Source of the DNA: Bacteriovoracaceae bacterium
GTDB taxonomy: Bacteria > Bdellovibrionota > Bacteriovoracia > Bacteriovoracales > Bacteriovoracaceae
Length of the DNA stretch: 58,673 nucleotides
Reading direction: 5' to 3'
Assembly: GCA_003245675.1 (NCBI GenBank)
Contig: QKCN01000005.1
Location: 1-58,673 of the forward strand
The notes beneath the pieces are model-generated. The model made no database searches. It saw only the letters and a program-made list of their open reading frames with translations, and had not been told where the DNA came from. Position numbers and translations under genes: made by a program. This document shows positions 25,190 to 33,799 of this stretch, piece after piece. Numbering within the stretch: position 1 is the stretch's first letter; each line of letters starts with the position of its first letter.

Positions 25190-25594
25190 TTAAAGCTGGT
25201 TGCAGTCCCAAATCGCAGAGGTCTTCTTTTTTTCGCTGAAAATGTTTCTTTCTACATTTTCTTGTTCTTCTTTGCAGTGAATACAAAGAGTCGCAGTAGG
25301 ACGTGCTTGTAGTCTTTTGTTTTCAATCGGTGCTCCACAATCTGCACAAATTCCAAATTCCCCTGCGTCAATGCGATCTAAAGTTGATCTGAGCTTTTTG
25401 ATGTACTTGTTGCTGCGTCCATTAAAACGCAGTAGCAACTTGGACTGAGACTCGCTTTCAACTAAATCGATTTCATCCCCTTTTTGTTGAGTGACTTCTT
25501 CTTGAGTTTTGAGAAAATCTAAATTTTTGCGATCCAAGTTCTCTAGAAGTTCGAGAAGATTTTCTTTGAGCTGAGTAATTTCCATGGCCGTCAT
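25190..25594 (-). CDS. DksA/TraR-family zinc-finger protein
   Basis: DksA-type proteins enter the RNA polymerase secondary channel and modulate transcription, often with ppGpp. This 134-residue member has an N-terminal coiled coil (about 5-80) and the four-cysteine finger CADCGAPIENKRLQARPTAT followed by LCIHCKEEQE. The DksA lead-in to the finger (RIDAGEFGIC) is present. It is a little shorter than E. coli DksA (151), so it may be DksA itself or one of several paralogs. Start ATG 25594 has GGAGG five bases upstream. Confidence 0.9.
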   Translation of the reverse strand: MTAMEITQLKENLLELLENLDRKNLDFLKTQEEVTQQKGDEIDLVESESQSKLLLRFNGRSNKYIKKLRSTLDRIDAGEFGICADCGAPIENKRLQARPTATLCIHCKEEQENVERNIFSEKKKTSAIWDCNQL

Positions 25595-25603
25595 AATGCC
25601 TCC

Positions 25604-25738
25604 TTAGCAGGTTAACTCTCTTTCCTTGAGAACTGTGAAGTCGTCCCTGACTTCATTCACTTTAGGCTTCCTGCCTCTTAGAACTTCATCCTTCCTGGAT
25701 TTGTTGATGGCAGTGACTTCCTGTCTCTTGGCCATCAT
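25604..25738 (-). CDS. Possible small basic protein (44 aa) upstream of the DksA-like gene
   Basis: On the minus strand an ORF starts with two ATG codons (25738, 25735) and ends at TAA 25604-25606, nine bases before the DksA-like start. Its product is strongly charged (AKRQEVTAINKSRKDEVLRG, then PKVNEVRDDFTVLKEREL) with no membrane segment. For it: same strand, close coupling, protein-like composition. Against it: only a weak AGG upstream, and AGG/AAG codons and a higher GC content unlike the neighbours. The 25595-25951 gap otherwise holds only the terminator at 25891 and a small hairpin at 25844-25860. Confidence 0.35.
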   Translation of the reverse strand: MMAKRQEVTAINKSRKDEVLRGRKPKVNEVRDDFTVLKERELTC

Positions 25739-25890
25739 GCCTAATACATATGCAGGAGGCGTGCCAATCAGCTTTTACGCCTTTTCAGAAGCTTGGGGCA
25801 GTGCGTGATGTCAAAAAGTTGAGAACTGGTGTCAAGAATTAGTGGTGCTTTATGCACCAATAAGTTTTACTAATGCAGTTGTGAATACAT

Positions 25891-25919
25891 AAAAGCCGCA
25901 GCTAATTGAGCTGCGGTTT
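25891..25919 (-). terminator. Terminator of the exported protein gene at 25952
   Basis: CCGCAGCT (25896-25903) and AGCTGCGG (25909-25916) form a perfect 8-bp stem with a 5-base loop. Read on the minus strand, the stem is followed by CTTTTATG. It lies about 35 bases after the stop of the gene at 25952-26599. Confidence 0.75.
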
Positions 25920-25951
25920 GGGCAAAAATTAAATAGATACAACAAAATAAA

Positions 25952-26599
25952 TTAGAATGCTTGAGGATAGGGATAACAACTTGTCGCAAGTCTTTTGGAC
26001 ATTGGATAGAGTGCGCCGATAAAGCCCGCAGAAAAAGTTGCAGCAGAAATTCCCCCTGCGATGGCGCCTGAGCTTGTTAGAATTGCTCCAGTGATGGCAA
26101 TTGTTCCAAAAACTGCACCAGCTTGAAGCGTTATATAGAGAGCGGGAATAAAAAGAACTCCTGAAGCCATTTTCAAAATTTTACAGCGCGCTAATTGATG
26201 TTCTTTAGAGAAGGCTTTGAATCCGCCGAGCTCTTTAATTTCATTTTGAATTTTACTTATCATCATTGCTTTTGCTTCTGGGCTTGTCGCAAAAATAAGT
26301 TTTTCTCTCAAGGCATTAGGGCTGTTATTAAAGTCATCTTTTAGCATTTGTGCCAATTCTATCTGGCCAGTACTTTCAAGATAGTAAATTTGATCTTCTA
26401 AGATGTAGCTCAGCTCTTCGTTGTCGTAAAGGTCGAGCATTTCTCGTGTTTCCTTGGCATACTTATCAAATTTTTTTTCATATTTGGCCATAAATTTGGC
26501 TTCTTTTTTAAGCCAACGTGCTTCTTGCTTTTCTGTTTGTGCGGCCATCGATGTACTAATGAAGAAGAGGCTTAATAGGGATAGTGCTAACAATCTCAT
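25952..26599 (-). CDS. Exported protein with hydrophobic glycine-rich C-terminal region
   Basis: No family recognised. A signal peptide (RLLALSLLSLFFISTSMAA) is followed by a charged helical region (residues ~22-130, rich in Lys/Glu/Tyr). A long Gly/Ala/Ile-rich hydrophobic segment (~140-200, e.g. AGAVFGTIAITGAILTSSGA) and a short tail with a cysteine follow. Two cysteines (ARCKIL, TSCYP) flank the hydrophobic part. Insertion into a membrane is possible. The gene at 51862-52617 has the same ingredients in reverse order, with its hydrophobic segment first. Confidence 0.7.
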   Translation of the reverse strand: MRLLALSLLSLFFISTSMAAQTEKQEARWLKKEAKFMAKYEKKFDKYAKETREMLDLYDNEELSYILEDQIYYLESTGQIELAQMLKDDFNNSPNALREKLIFATSPEAKAMMISKIQNEIKELGGFKAFSKEHQLARCKILKMASGVLFIPALYITLQAGAVFGTIAITGAILTSSGAIAGGISAATFSAGFIGALYPMSKRLATSCYPYPQAF

Positions 26600-26754
26600 G
26601 CTTAACTCCTAGTTTCTAAGATTAGAATTCTTTTTAAACTTAGTTCAAAAGAAGCTTATAAGAGAAATTTAAAGAATTTTGAATTTCAAATAGGTCGTTA
26701 TGCAATTTTTCCGTTTTCTATAAATGAGAACCGGCGTTAATTGTTAGATATGGA

Positions 26755-27186
26755 TCACACCATTTCCTCACTCGATTTTGGGTTGAGAATCAGTTCGCCC
26801 TTTTCGACTTTGACCCGCACTACTTTCATAATATCATTGCGAGCTTCTTGAACTTTGGAGAGAGATTGCGGAGCTCCGTTATAGATATACATGATTTCGT
26901 TAGCGAGTCCTGAGGAAAGATTGTCAATTAGATGATCCACAAGTTCTTTTGGCGATCCTCTTAGGGCAAGGGCCAGCTTCTCGATGGGAACTTCTCTGAG
27001 GAGTTCCACCAGCATTTTTTGTGTGATGTAGATGAGATCTTCAAAGCGAATGAGGTTTTCTCTCAAAAAGCCAACAAGAGCAGCGTCTTTCTTTTCTAGG
27101 TTACTCAGCAGGACTTCGCGGTCAGCTTCGTTCATCTGCTGAAGCATCTTGAGTACTTCTTCTGGTCCTGCTTTGGGTATTGGCAT
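26755..27186 (-). CDS. Stand-alone FliG C-terminal-domain protein
   Basis: The start ATG 27186 has a textbook AAGGAG site six bases upstream; the longer frame to 27255 overlaps rfaD and is rejected. The 143 residues line up with the linker and C-terminal torque domain of FliG: IRFEDLIYITQKMLVELLRE, VPIEKLALALRGSPKELVDH, and KVQEARNDIMKVVRVKVEKG followed by ELIL. The matching parts of this window's FliG are FEDLVFCDDRGVQELL and ALKTASEEVKQKLFKNMS. The FliF-binding and middle domains are absent. It follows rfaD by 13 bases, so the pair is probably co-transcribed. It may be a flagellar or non-flagellar rotor-like regulator; function unknown. Confidence 0.75.
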   Translation of the reverse strand: MPIPKAGPEEVLKMLQQMNEADREVLLSNLEKKDAALVGFLRENLIRFEDLIYITQKMLVELLREVPIEKLALALRGSPKELVDHLIDNLSSGLANEIMYIYNGAPQSLSKVQEARNDIMKVVRVKVEKGELILNPKSSEEMV

Positions 27187-27199
27187 GATCTGCTCCTTG

Positions 27200-28183
27200 C
27201 TACCAAATAAATCCAGTCTTGAGGAGGTGGTGTTTAACATAATCAGAAACACCATCTTCCAGAGAGGAAAAATGAAAGTTGGGTAAGACTTTCAAAAAGT
27301 TTTCCATATCTGCTTGAGTAAAATATTGATATTGATTTTTTAGTGCATCAGGCATTTCCACGTATTCAATGTGGGGAGGAAGCGATAGGGCGTGAAATGT
27401 CGCATTGACTAGGTCATTAAAGCTGCGGGCCACCCCCGTTCCCATATTATAAATTCCAGAATGTCTGCCGCCGTCGCGATCGATAAGCTCAATCATGGCG
27501 CGGCAAACATCTTTGACATAGATGAAGTCACGTTTTTGTTCTCCATGTTCAAAGCCTGTGCGATAGGATTTGAAAAGTTTAACAGAACCATTTGCCTGTA
27601 TTTGTTCAAAAGCTTGTTGCACTACGGAGCGCATACCTGCCTTATGGGTCTCATTGGGACCATAGACATTGAAAAATTTTAGTCCATACCAAATAGAAGG
27701 GGTTTCTACCTGGCGTAAAACCCACTCATCAAAAAGTTGCTTGGAATAGCCATAGGCATTGAGGGGGAGAAGTTTACCTAAGCCTTCCATATCGTCTTTA
27801 TAACCTTGCTCCCCATCGCCATAAGTTGCTGCAGAGCTTGCATAAACAATAGGGATATTCTTTTCAGTCGCTTTTTGAAAAAGCTTTTGAGAGTATTCCA
27901 GATTATTTTCCATCAGGAAGTCTACATTGCGTTCCGTGGTCGCAGAGCAGGCACCCATGTGATAAATAATGGTGATTTTTTTCCAAAATTTATCGGAGTA
28001 GAGTTTTTCATTAAAAAGTTTATCGGCATGGATGTATTGTTCGTATTTGAGTCCCTTGAGGTTTTGCCATTTTTGGTCTTCACCTAAGCGATCAACAATG
28101 TAAATATCTTGGCGACCTTTTTGATTGAGTGCGTGGCAGAGTACACTTCCAATAAATCCTGCACCACCGGTAAGAAGAATCAC
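27200..28183 (-). CDS. rfaD: ADP-L-glycero-D-manno-heptose 6-epimerase
   Basis: It epimerises ADP-heptose for the inner core of lipopolysaccharide, so it indicates a diderm LPS envelope. The 327-residue SDR protein begins ILLTGGAGFIGSVLCHAL (NAD(P)-binding), has YVASSAATYG-type sequence (IPIVYASSAATYGDGEQGYK), the catalytic YGYSKQLFD, and FEHGEQKRDFIYVKDVCRAM, which is diagnostic for this epimerase. It is the upstream gene of a probable two-gene operon with the FliG-C-like protein. Confidence 0.95.
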   Translation of the reverse strand: MILLTGGAGFIGSVLCHALNQKGRQDIYIVDRLGEDQKWQNLKGLKYEQYIHADKLFNEKLYSDKFWKKITIIYHMGACSATTERNVDFLMENNLEYSQKLFQKATEKNIPIVYASSAATYGDGEQGYKDDMEGLGKLLPLNAYGYSKQLFDEWVLRQVETPSIWYGLKFFNVYGPNETHKAGMRSVVQQAFEQIQANGSVKLFKSYRTGFEHGEQKRDFIYVKDVCRAMIELIDRDGGRHSGIYNMGTGVARSFNDLVNATFHALSLPPHIEYVEMPDALKNQYQYFTQADMENFLKVLPNFHFSSLEDGVSDYVKHHLLKTGFIW

Positions 28184-28279
28184 ATTTTTCTCCTGTTTTA
28201 AGTTAAAAGGAAACTAGCAGCAGCCCTGATTTTATTGTATAAAGAGGTATATGTCTAATGTGAATTTAGGGAGTTAGGA

Positions 28280-29149
28280 ATGAGTGTAGTGGGTAATTCC
28301 GAATGGTACAGTGAAATTTGTTTTAGAGGCTCTTTGGCCATGAGTTATAAAATCAAAAACAGACTCCATTGTGAGCAGTCTAAGTATCAGAAAATAGAAG
28401 TAATTGATACAGAATCAGTGGGGCGCTTTCTCCTGTTGGATGGCAAGGGAATGGTTTCTGAGCGCGATGAATTTGTTTATCACGAAGTGATGGCCCATAT
28501 TCCCTATATGGTGAAACCAGAACTCAAAAAGGTACTTATTATTGGGGGCGGAGATGGTGGTGTGGCCCGTGAGTTTTTGCGTCACCCTGATGTTGAGCGT
28601 GTTGATCTAATTGAAATTGATGAGCGTGTTGTTGAGGTCACCAAGCAGTTTTTGCCAGAAGTGGCGACGGCCTTCGCTGATCCTCGACTTAATTTTCTTC
28701 CTATGGATGGAATTGAATTTATCAAGGGTAAAGAAAATGAATACGATGTTGCTATTATCGATTCGACCGATCCTGAGGATTTTGCCGAAGGTCTTTTTAC
28801 CAAAGAATTTTATGCTTCTGTTAAGAAGTCACTTAAAGATGATGGCATCATGATGGCCCAGACTGAAAATCCTTTTCTGGATGAGTATAACTTGAAGAGT
28901 ATCTATGACAATTTAAGAGCGGCATATCCAAACGTCCAAAGTTTCTTTGCTCCAATGTTAGTTTACCCAGGGGTTTTTTGGACTTTTGCTTTCGCTTCCA
29001 AAGGGATTAAAGGCAATGAACTTCTCGCTTCTAAAAGAGCGGAGATGGAAAAAATGCAAAAAGATCTTAAGTGGTACAATATGGACTGGCATGAAGGGGC
29101 TTTTAAGCTTTCCAATATTCACAAAAGAGTTTTAGGGTTTGAAGACTAA
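28280..29149 (+). CDS. speE: Spermidine synthase
   Basis: It transfers an aminopropyl group from decarboxylated S-adenosylmethionine to putrescine. The 289-residue protein carries EWYSEICFRGSLAMSYKIKN, the binding motif VLIIGGGDGGVAREFLRHPD, VDLIEIDERVVEVTKQFLPE and the catalytic-loop DVAIIDSTDPEDFAEGLFTK. The TTG start of the next gene lies inside its end, an 11-base overlap. speE is divergent from rfaD; no speD or speA lies nearby. Confidence 0.95.
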   Translation: MSVVGNSEWYSEICFRGSLAMSYKIKNRLHCEQSKYQKIEVIDTESVGRFLLLDGKGMVSERDEFVYHEVMAHIPYMVKPELKKVLIIGGGDGGVAREFLRHPDVERVDLIEIDERVVEVTKQFLPEVATAFADPRLNFLPMDGIEFIKGKENEYDVAIIDSTDPEDFAEGLFTKEFYASVKKSLKDDGIMMAQTENPFLDEYNLKSIYDNLRAAYPNVQSFFAPMLVYPGVFWTFAFASKGIKGNELLASKRAEMEKMQKDLKWYNMDWHEGAFKLSNIHKRVLGFED

Positions 29150-29732
29150 TTTATTTTTACTCTTACTTTGTTTTCTCGGCTTATTTTCTATGGAAAGTCA
29201 GGCTCAAATTATGGTCGGAGGGGCCATTGGGGTAGGGACTTATAATTCAGATGAGTTTGCTGAATTTGATGCTACTCCTGTAGGGATTGATTACTGTCTA
29301 CAAGTTGGATATCGCTATGGATTCATCGGAGTGACGGGCGAGTGGCAGCCCCTCAAGGCTCGAACTTCTGTTAAGAATGAGGATTCTTGGCCCTATGTTG
29401 AAAGTATTATTCGAACTGAGACAAGTACAAAAGCTCTTTTTTTTAATATCTTTTTGGGCAATTATTTTATTAAGCTCGGTTATAGCTGGACATCAGTGAA
29501 TCCAACGATTGAGAAGACTGACGGTGATGAACCTCATCCCATTATACTCAAAAAATACGATGTGGAATCTCAAGAGGGCTCTTTTGGAGGTTATGCTTTT
29601 GGAATTGGTATGAGCAAACCTTGGGGCAGTTCAACTAATCTTTATTGGTACATCGACTCTTCTCGTTATTCTATGGATCACGACCGCGCTAGCGTTTTCA
29701 ACGCCGTGTGGGGACTACGTTATTTATTCTAA
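29139..29732 (+). CDS. Exported small beta-barrel-like outer-membrane protein
   Basis: It starts with TTG 29139 within the speE end and gives a signal peptide (KTNLFLLLLCFLGLFSMESQ, then AQ). The mature ~170 residues show alternating hydrophobic strands: IDYCLQVGYRYGFIGVTGEW, KALFFNIFLGNYFIKLGYSW, and a C-terminal AVWGLRYLF ending in phenylalanine, the usual BAM recognition end. This supports an 8-stranded-type barrel. No ligand or family can be named. The stop directly abuts the convergent App1-like gene. Confidence 0.7.
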   Translation: MKTNLFLLLLCFLGLFSMESQAQIMVGGAIGVGTYNSDEFAEFDATPVGIDYCLQVGYRYGFIGVTGEWQPLKARTSVKNEDSWPYVESIIRTETSTKALFFNIFLGNYFIKLGYSWTSVNPTIEKTDGDEPHPIILKKYDVESQEGSFGGYAFGIGMSKPWGSSTNLYWYIDSSRYSMDHDRASVFNAVWGLRYLF

Positions 29733-30755
29733 TTAAAGAAAAGAACGATAGAGCTTGGCAAAAGGGCTTTCAAGGATGTCCTTTTGCAGTTCTTTAGCCC
29801 TTGCCTGGCGATCTGCTTTGGTTTCAAATTTAATTTTCTTGAAGTCATTAATCGCTTGATCAATCACTGTTTTTAGCGACGTCTTAGAAATGAGTTTATG
29901 GTAGTAAGCAATATTGGCCGCCCCCACAAAAGTTTGAAAGAAGTAAATCTTTGCTTGAGCATATTGCGCAATTGTTTTTTGAGGAATTGAGTTGATTTGA
30001 TGAATCAAGGCAATAGGACATTTTTGCGGAAACTCTTTGCGGAGAGCTTCTGCCACTTTTATGTCTCCTTGTCCGCTGTCGCCAATAAAAATGTGGAAAT
30101 ATTCAGGATAAATATTGGCATAGCGTCTTAGATTATCCATTTTTTCTTTGAACATATCTTCTGCGGTGAAGAAGTGGGGTAGATCTCCAGTGAGAATGAC
30201 TGAGGGGAGAAAGCCTGCCTTAATCAGCATTTTGTGGGTTGTGTTTTCAACCGCGCCAACTCTATCTTCAGGACGGGCCGTGATGAAAACCAAATGGTTC
30301 ATTTTGTATTTGTCGACAGGCAATGCCGCTTTATTGAGTTCGCGGTAAAAAGTCGTCACCCCAGGATATATTGTTTTTTGGGGAAAACGTTTGTCTTTCA
30401 AATTGGCATAGATCGTATCATCAATGTCACTAAAAAATTTCAAACCATAGTTTTTGGTGTTTTTGCTTTCTTTCCAGATATGCTTAAGAATCGAAAGACG
30501 CATATCATCTTCGTCAAGATCATGAAAAAGCAGTTTTTCGAGGTCTTGATGAGAGCCTCTAGAGTCTACAAGGTTTTTAAGTAAGACGAGTTCATCTCCT
30601 TGGGTGGAGAGAAAAAGCTCTCTAATTTCTCTTTCTTCAGCATAGGAGGTTGTTCCTTGCTGTAATTCGGAGATGCGATTTGCTTTTTGCAAAGTCGTCA
30701 TGGCCCAAGTGTTAGATATTAGTAACGAAAGGAAAATTGTTAGTAGTGTTTTCAT
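29733..30755 (-). CDS. Exported App1-type (DUF2183) HAD phosphatase
   Basis: A signal peptide (KTLLTIFLSLLISNTWA) precedes a phosphatase domain of the yeast App1/phosphatidate phosphatase family. Motif I is KFFSDIDDTIYANLKD (DxDxT). Motif II is LVFITARPEDRVGAVENTTH. A later HIFIGDSGQGDIKVAEAL is the family's GDSGQxD motif. Eukaryotic App1 dephosphorylates phosphatidic acid; the bacterial substrates are little known. Export to the periplasm or outside is predicted. A phospholipid or other phospho-ester substrate from prey or host is possible but not shown. Confidence 0.85.
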   Translation of the reverse strand: MKTLLTIFLSLLISNTWAMTTLQKANRISELQQGTTSYAEEREIRELFLSTQGDELVLLKNLVDSRGSHQDLEKLLFHDLDEDDMRLSILKHIWKESKNTKNYGLKFFSDIDDTIYANLKDKRFPQKTIYPGVTTFYRELNKAALPVDKYKMNHLVFITARPEDRVGAVENTTHKMLIKAGFLPSVILTGDLPHFFTAEDMFKEKMDNLRRYANIYPEYFHIFIGDSGQGDIKVAEALRKEFPQKCPIALIHQINSIPQKTIAQYAQAKIYFFQTFVGAANIAYYHKLISKTSLKTVIDQAINDFKKIKFETKADRQARAKELQKDILESPFAKLYRSFL

Positions 30756-30770
30756 GGGCAAGCTATAACA

Positions 30771-30802
30771 TTTCCCCTTCTACTAAGCTAGAGAAGGGGA
30801 AA
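30771..30802. terminator. Hairpin between cysS and the App1-like gene
   Basis: TTTCCCCTTCT (30771-30781) and AGAAGGGGAAA (30792-30802) are a perfect 11-bp inverted repeat with a 10-base loop. It lies just after the cysS stop. A U-run does not follow the stem cleanly on the minus strand, so termination efficiency is uncertain. Confidence 0.55.
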
Positions 30803-30820
30803 AATTACAGGGATTCTATA

Positions 30821-32281
30821 TTAGCGGTAAAACCAAGTTGTTGTGCCATCTGGGTTGTCTTTGACTTCGATTCCTTTTTCTTGGAAAGTGTCGCGAATTT
30901 TATCTGCGGTGGTCCAATCTTTAGTCGCGCGAGCCTCTTTTCTTTCTTCCAGGAGCTTTTCCACTTCTTCGGGAAGAAGAGAGCCTTTTTCTAGTGCCAT
31001 CTCTTTTTTGATCTCTTGTAGACGATTTAGTACCTGTTCGGGATCGTCGTGAATGAGTCCTAGAGTCCTTTGCACCAACTGAATCATATCCATGATGGGA
31101 ATCATTGTATTAGAAGGGAGCGTGTTTTCTTTAAGAAGGTCGCGGCGGACATCTCTTAAAAATGAGAAAAATTGGGCCATGGCGCCACTGGTATTGATGT
31201 CGTTTGAGAGTTCATAGCGAAACTTGTCGTAAGCATCTTGAATTTGAGCAAGGGTTTTTTCATCAGCTTCTTCGCTTCTAATGTCTGCGGCTTTAATATC
31301 TTTTACAAATTGGTGGATGCGCTCCACATCTTGCATGGCCTTCTTGACTACTTCATCTGACCACTCCAAGCGGCTGCGATAATGGGCCGATAGGAGGATA
31401 TTGCGTAAAATCATACCTGAAAATTTTTCTATAAAAGAGCGAATGGTCACCACGTTGCCGAGTGACTTACTCATTTTTTCTGTCCCAAAGTTTAAGAACT
31501 CATTGTGTACCCAGCAATTGCAGTAAGAGCAAGAGTTTGCGGCTTCTGATTGAGCGATCTCATTTTCATGGTGTGGAAAAATGAGGTCAACACCTCCATG
31601 GTGAATATCAAGAGTGTCTCCTAGGTAGTGTTTGCTCATGGCCGAACACTCGATGTGCCAACCTGGACGTCCTTTGCCCCACGGAGAATCCCATGCTGGT
31701 TCACCCTCTTTGGATGGTTTCCAAAGAACAAAATCAGAGGGGTGTTTTTTGCGTTGATCAACTTCTACGCGGATACCATGTTCTAAAGAATCGAGGTCTT
31801 TTTTGGAGAGTTTTCCATATCCTTCAAAAGAGGGAACGTGAAAGAAAACTTCGCCTTCTGTTTCGTAGGCATGACCTTTGGCGATGAGACTTTGAACGAG
31901 ATCAATAATATCTTGCATGTGTTCTGACACTTTGGGGGTGTGAGTTGCAGGAATCATTTCAAGCTCTTCCATATCTTTTAGACATTCATTGATGAATTCT
32001 TGTGCATGTTCGACGGCCCCAATGCCACGTTCATTAGCTCTTTTAATGATTTTGTCATCCACATCTGTAAAGTTGCGAACAAAGGTCACATTGTAACCAA
32101 ACTCTTTGAGTACGCGATTAATGAGATCACCAACAACCAGTGCACGTGCATTACCAACATGGAGGAAGTCGTAAGTCGTTGGTCCACAGGAATAGAGACC
32201 GACCTTATCGGGATGGTTCGGAACAAAAAGTTCTTTTTTGCGTTTTTGGGTATTGTAGAGTTTGAGTTTCATTTCTTTCAT
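30821..32281 (-). CDS. cysS: Cysteinyl-tRNA synthetase
   Basis: This class I synthetase is intact. It has the GLYSCGPTTYDFLHVGNARA opening with zinc-ligand Cys and the HxGN form of the HIGH motif, then SAMSKHYLGDTLDIHHGGVD, LIFPHHENEIAQSEA and KMSKSLGNVVTI (KMSKS). Start ATG 32281 lies five bases after the gltX stop; ATG 32272 is an alternative. The frame open to 32308 would overlap gltX. It is the second gene of a gltX-cysS operon. Confidence 0.96.
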   Translation of the reverse strand: MKEMKLKLYNTQKRKKELFVPNHPDKVGLYSCGPTTYDFLHVGNARALVVGDLINRVLKEFGYNVTFVRNFTDVDDKIIKRANERGIGAVEHAQEFINECLKDMEELEMIPATHTPKVSEHMQDIIDLVQSLIAKGHAYETEGEVFFHVPSFEGYGKLSKKDLDSLEHGIRVEVDQRKKHPSDFVLWKPSKEGEPAWDSPWGKGRPGWHIECSAMSKHYLGDTLDIHHGGVDLIFPHHENEIAQSEAANSCSYCNCWVHNEFLNFGTEKMSKSLGNVVTIRSFIEKFSGMILRNILLSAHYRSRLEWSDEVVKKAMQDVERIHQFVKDIKAADIRSEEADEKTLAQIQDAYDKFRYELSNDINTSGAMAQFFSFLRDVRRDLLKENTLPSNTMIPIMDMIQLVQRTLGLIHDDPEQVLNRLQEIKKEMALEKGSLLPEEVEKLLEERKEARATKDWTTADKIRDTFQEKGIEVKDNPDGTTTWFYR

Positions 32282-32285
32282 TTTT

Positions 32286-33722
32286 TTAGTCCAATATTTT
32301 TTGTACACGTGCTTTAAGTATTTCCACAGGCGTTAGGGGAACGAGTTGTTTGATATCTGGCCCATGGCCCTTGGTTGTTAAGCAAGCTCTAATTCCTTTA
32401 AAGAGGAACTTTCCTTTGATTTTCATTTCTTTTTGGATGAACTGTGTCCATTCATTAAAGGTTTCAGTACTCACGAATTCCTCAGAAACTGCGAGCAATT
32501 GCTTTTTTAAGTACTCTGCAATTTGGGGCGTTGTATCCCAGCATTTGATGTCTCCCCATTCTTCGTCAGGCATTACATCGGTTGTAAAAAGTTCGTCCAA
32601 ATAAGGAGTCATCTCTCCGAGAAAATCGACTTGGTCTTTAAAAAGATTGAGGCAGTTTAGTTTCCATTCATCACTCATGCGATGAAAATTGTGTTCTTTA
32701 TTAACAAAAGGAGTGAGGAGTTTGACGAGTTCTGCATTTTCTTTTTGGCGCAGATGTTGTCCATTAACCCACTTAAATTTATCGAGGTCATAGATTGCAG
32801 GACTTTTGGAAAAACGGGTAATATCAAAAACTTTAACAAGTTCTGTGAGATTGAAAATTTCCTTTTCCTCAGGATGAGACCATCCTAAGTGAACGAGATA
32901 ATTCACCATCGCCTCAGGGAGATAAGCAAGTTCTCTATACTGAGTTACGGAAGTTGCGCCATGGCGTTTAGATAGCTTTTGACGATCGTTTCCAATGAGT
33001 AGAGACACGTGCGCAAATTCTGGTAGAGGCGCTCCTAGCGCTTCATAGATCATGAGTTGGCGAAGAGTATTGTTGAGATGGTCTTCTCCGCGGATAATGT
33101 GGGTCATTTTCATGAGCCAGTCATCAACCACACAGCAAAAGTTGTAAACAGGGAATCCATCGGAACGCACTAGTACAAAGTCTCCCACCATGTCTTGTGG
33201 AAAGTTCACTTCGCCGCGCACTATATCTCTAAGTGTGTAGGCTTTGCTTGGAACCTTGAAGCGGACAACCGCTTTTTCCCCAGCAGCAATGCGCTTTAAC
33301 GCTTCTTCTTTGGAGACATGAGAGCAAGTGCCATCATAGTGAGGAGGCTTTCCTTCGCGAATAGCTTTTTCTTTTATGAGTTCAAGGCTTTCTTCTGAAC
33401 AAAAGCAGTAATAGGCGTGCCCATTATCAATAAGCTTTTCAGCGTGTTCTTTGTAAATGTGGAGGCGTTCAGATTGACGGTAGGGCCCAAAGCCTCCGTC
33501 TCGATCTGGTCCTTCGTCGTAGTCAAGACCTAGCCATTTAATATCTGCAATTTGTGATTTTTCATATTCTTTAGTGCTACGCTCTAGGTCCGTGTCTTCG
33601 ATTCTTAGAATAAATTTACCGCCACTTGCCTTGGCGAAAAGATAATTATAGAGTGCGGTACGAGCACCTCCGATGTGGAGGTAACCGGTTGGACTAGGGG
33701 CGAAACGAACGCGGATTGACAT
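32286..33722 (-). CDS. gltX: Glutamyl-tRNA synthetase
   Basis: The 478-residue class I synthetase has RVRFAPSPTGYLHIGGARTA (HIGH motif), RIEDTDLERSTKEYEKSQIA, RGEDHLNNTLRQLMIYEALG and RQKLSKRHGATSVTQYRELA (KMSKS variant KLSKR). The anticodon-binding C-terminal domain (~residues 330-478) is complete. An AAGGAG site precedes ATG 33722. It is followed at once by cysS. Confidence 0.97.
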   Translation of the reverse strand: MSIRVRFAPSPTGYLHIGGARTALYNYLFAKASGGKFILRIEDTDLERSTKEYEKSQIADIKWLGLDYDEGPDRDGGFGPYRQSERLHIYKEHAEKLIDNGHAYYCFCSEESLELIKEKAIREGKPPHYDGTCSHVSKEEALKRIAAGEKAVVRFKVPSKAYTLRDIVRGEVNFPQDMVGDFVLVRSDGFPVYNFCCVVDDWLMKMTHIIRGEDHLNNTLRQLMIYEALGAPLPEFAHVSLLIGNDRQKLSKRHGATSVTQYRELAYLPEAMVNYLVHLGWSHPEEKEIFNLTELVKVFDITRFSKSPAIYDLDKFKWVNGQHLRQKENAELVKLLTPFVNKEHNFHRMSDEWKLNCLNLFKDQVDFLGEMTPYLDELFTTDVMPDEEWGDIKCWDTTPQIAEYLKKQLLAVSEEFVSTETFNEWTQFIQKEMKIKGKFLFKGIRACLTTKGHGPDIKQLVPLTPVEILKARVQKILD

Positions 33723-33799
33723 AGTTTTTCTCCTTAAAGTTTAATAGTCATTTTTTACCCAAGAATAAGGCAATTGAAAAGCAAAGACGGGGCTTTTTT

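Noticed and set aside
25626-25808. 60-residue + strand ORF between the DksA-like gene and the next gene
   Set aside because: It has no ribosome site and covers the minus-strand small ORF and leader, which have better support.
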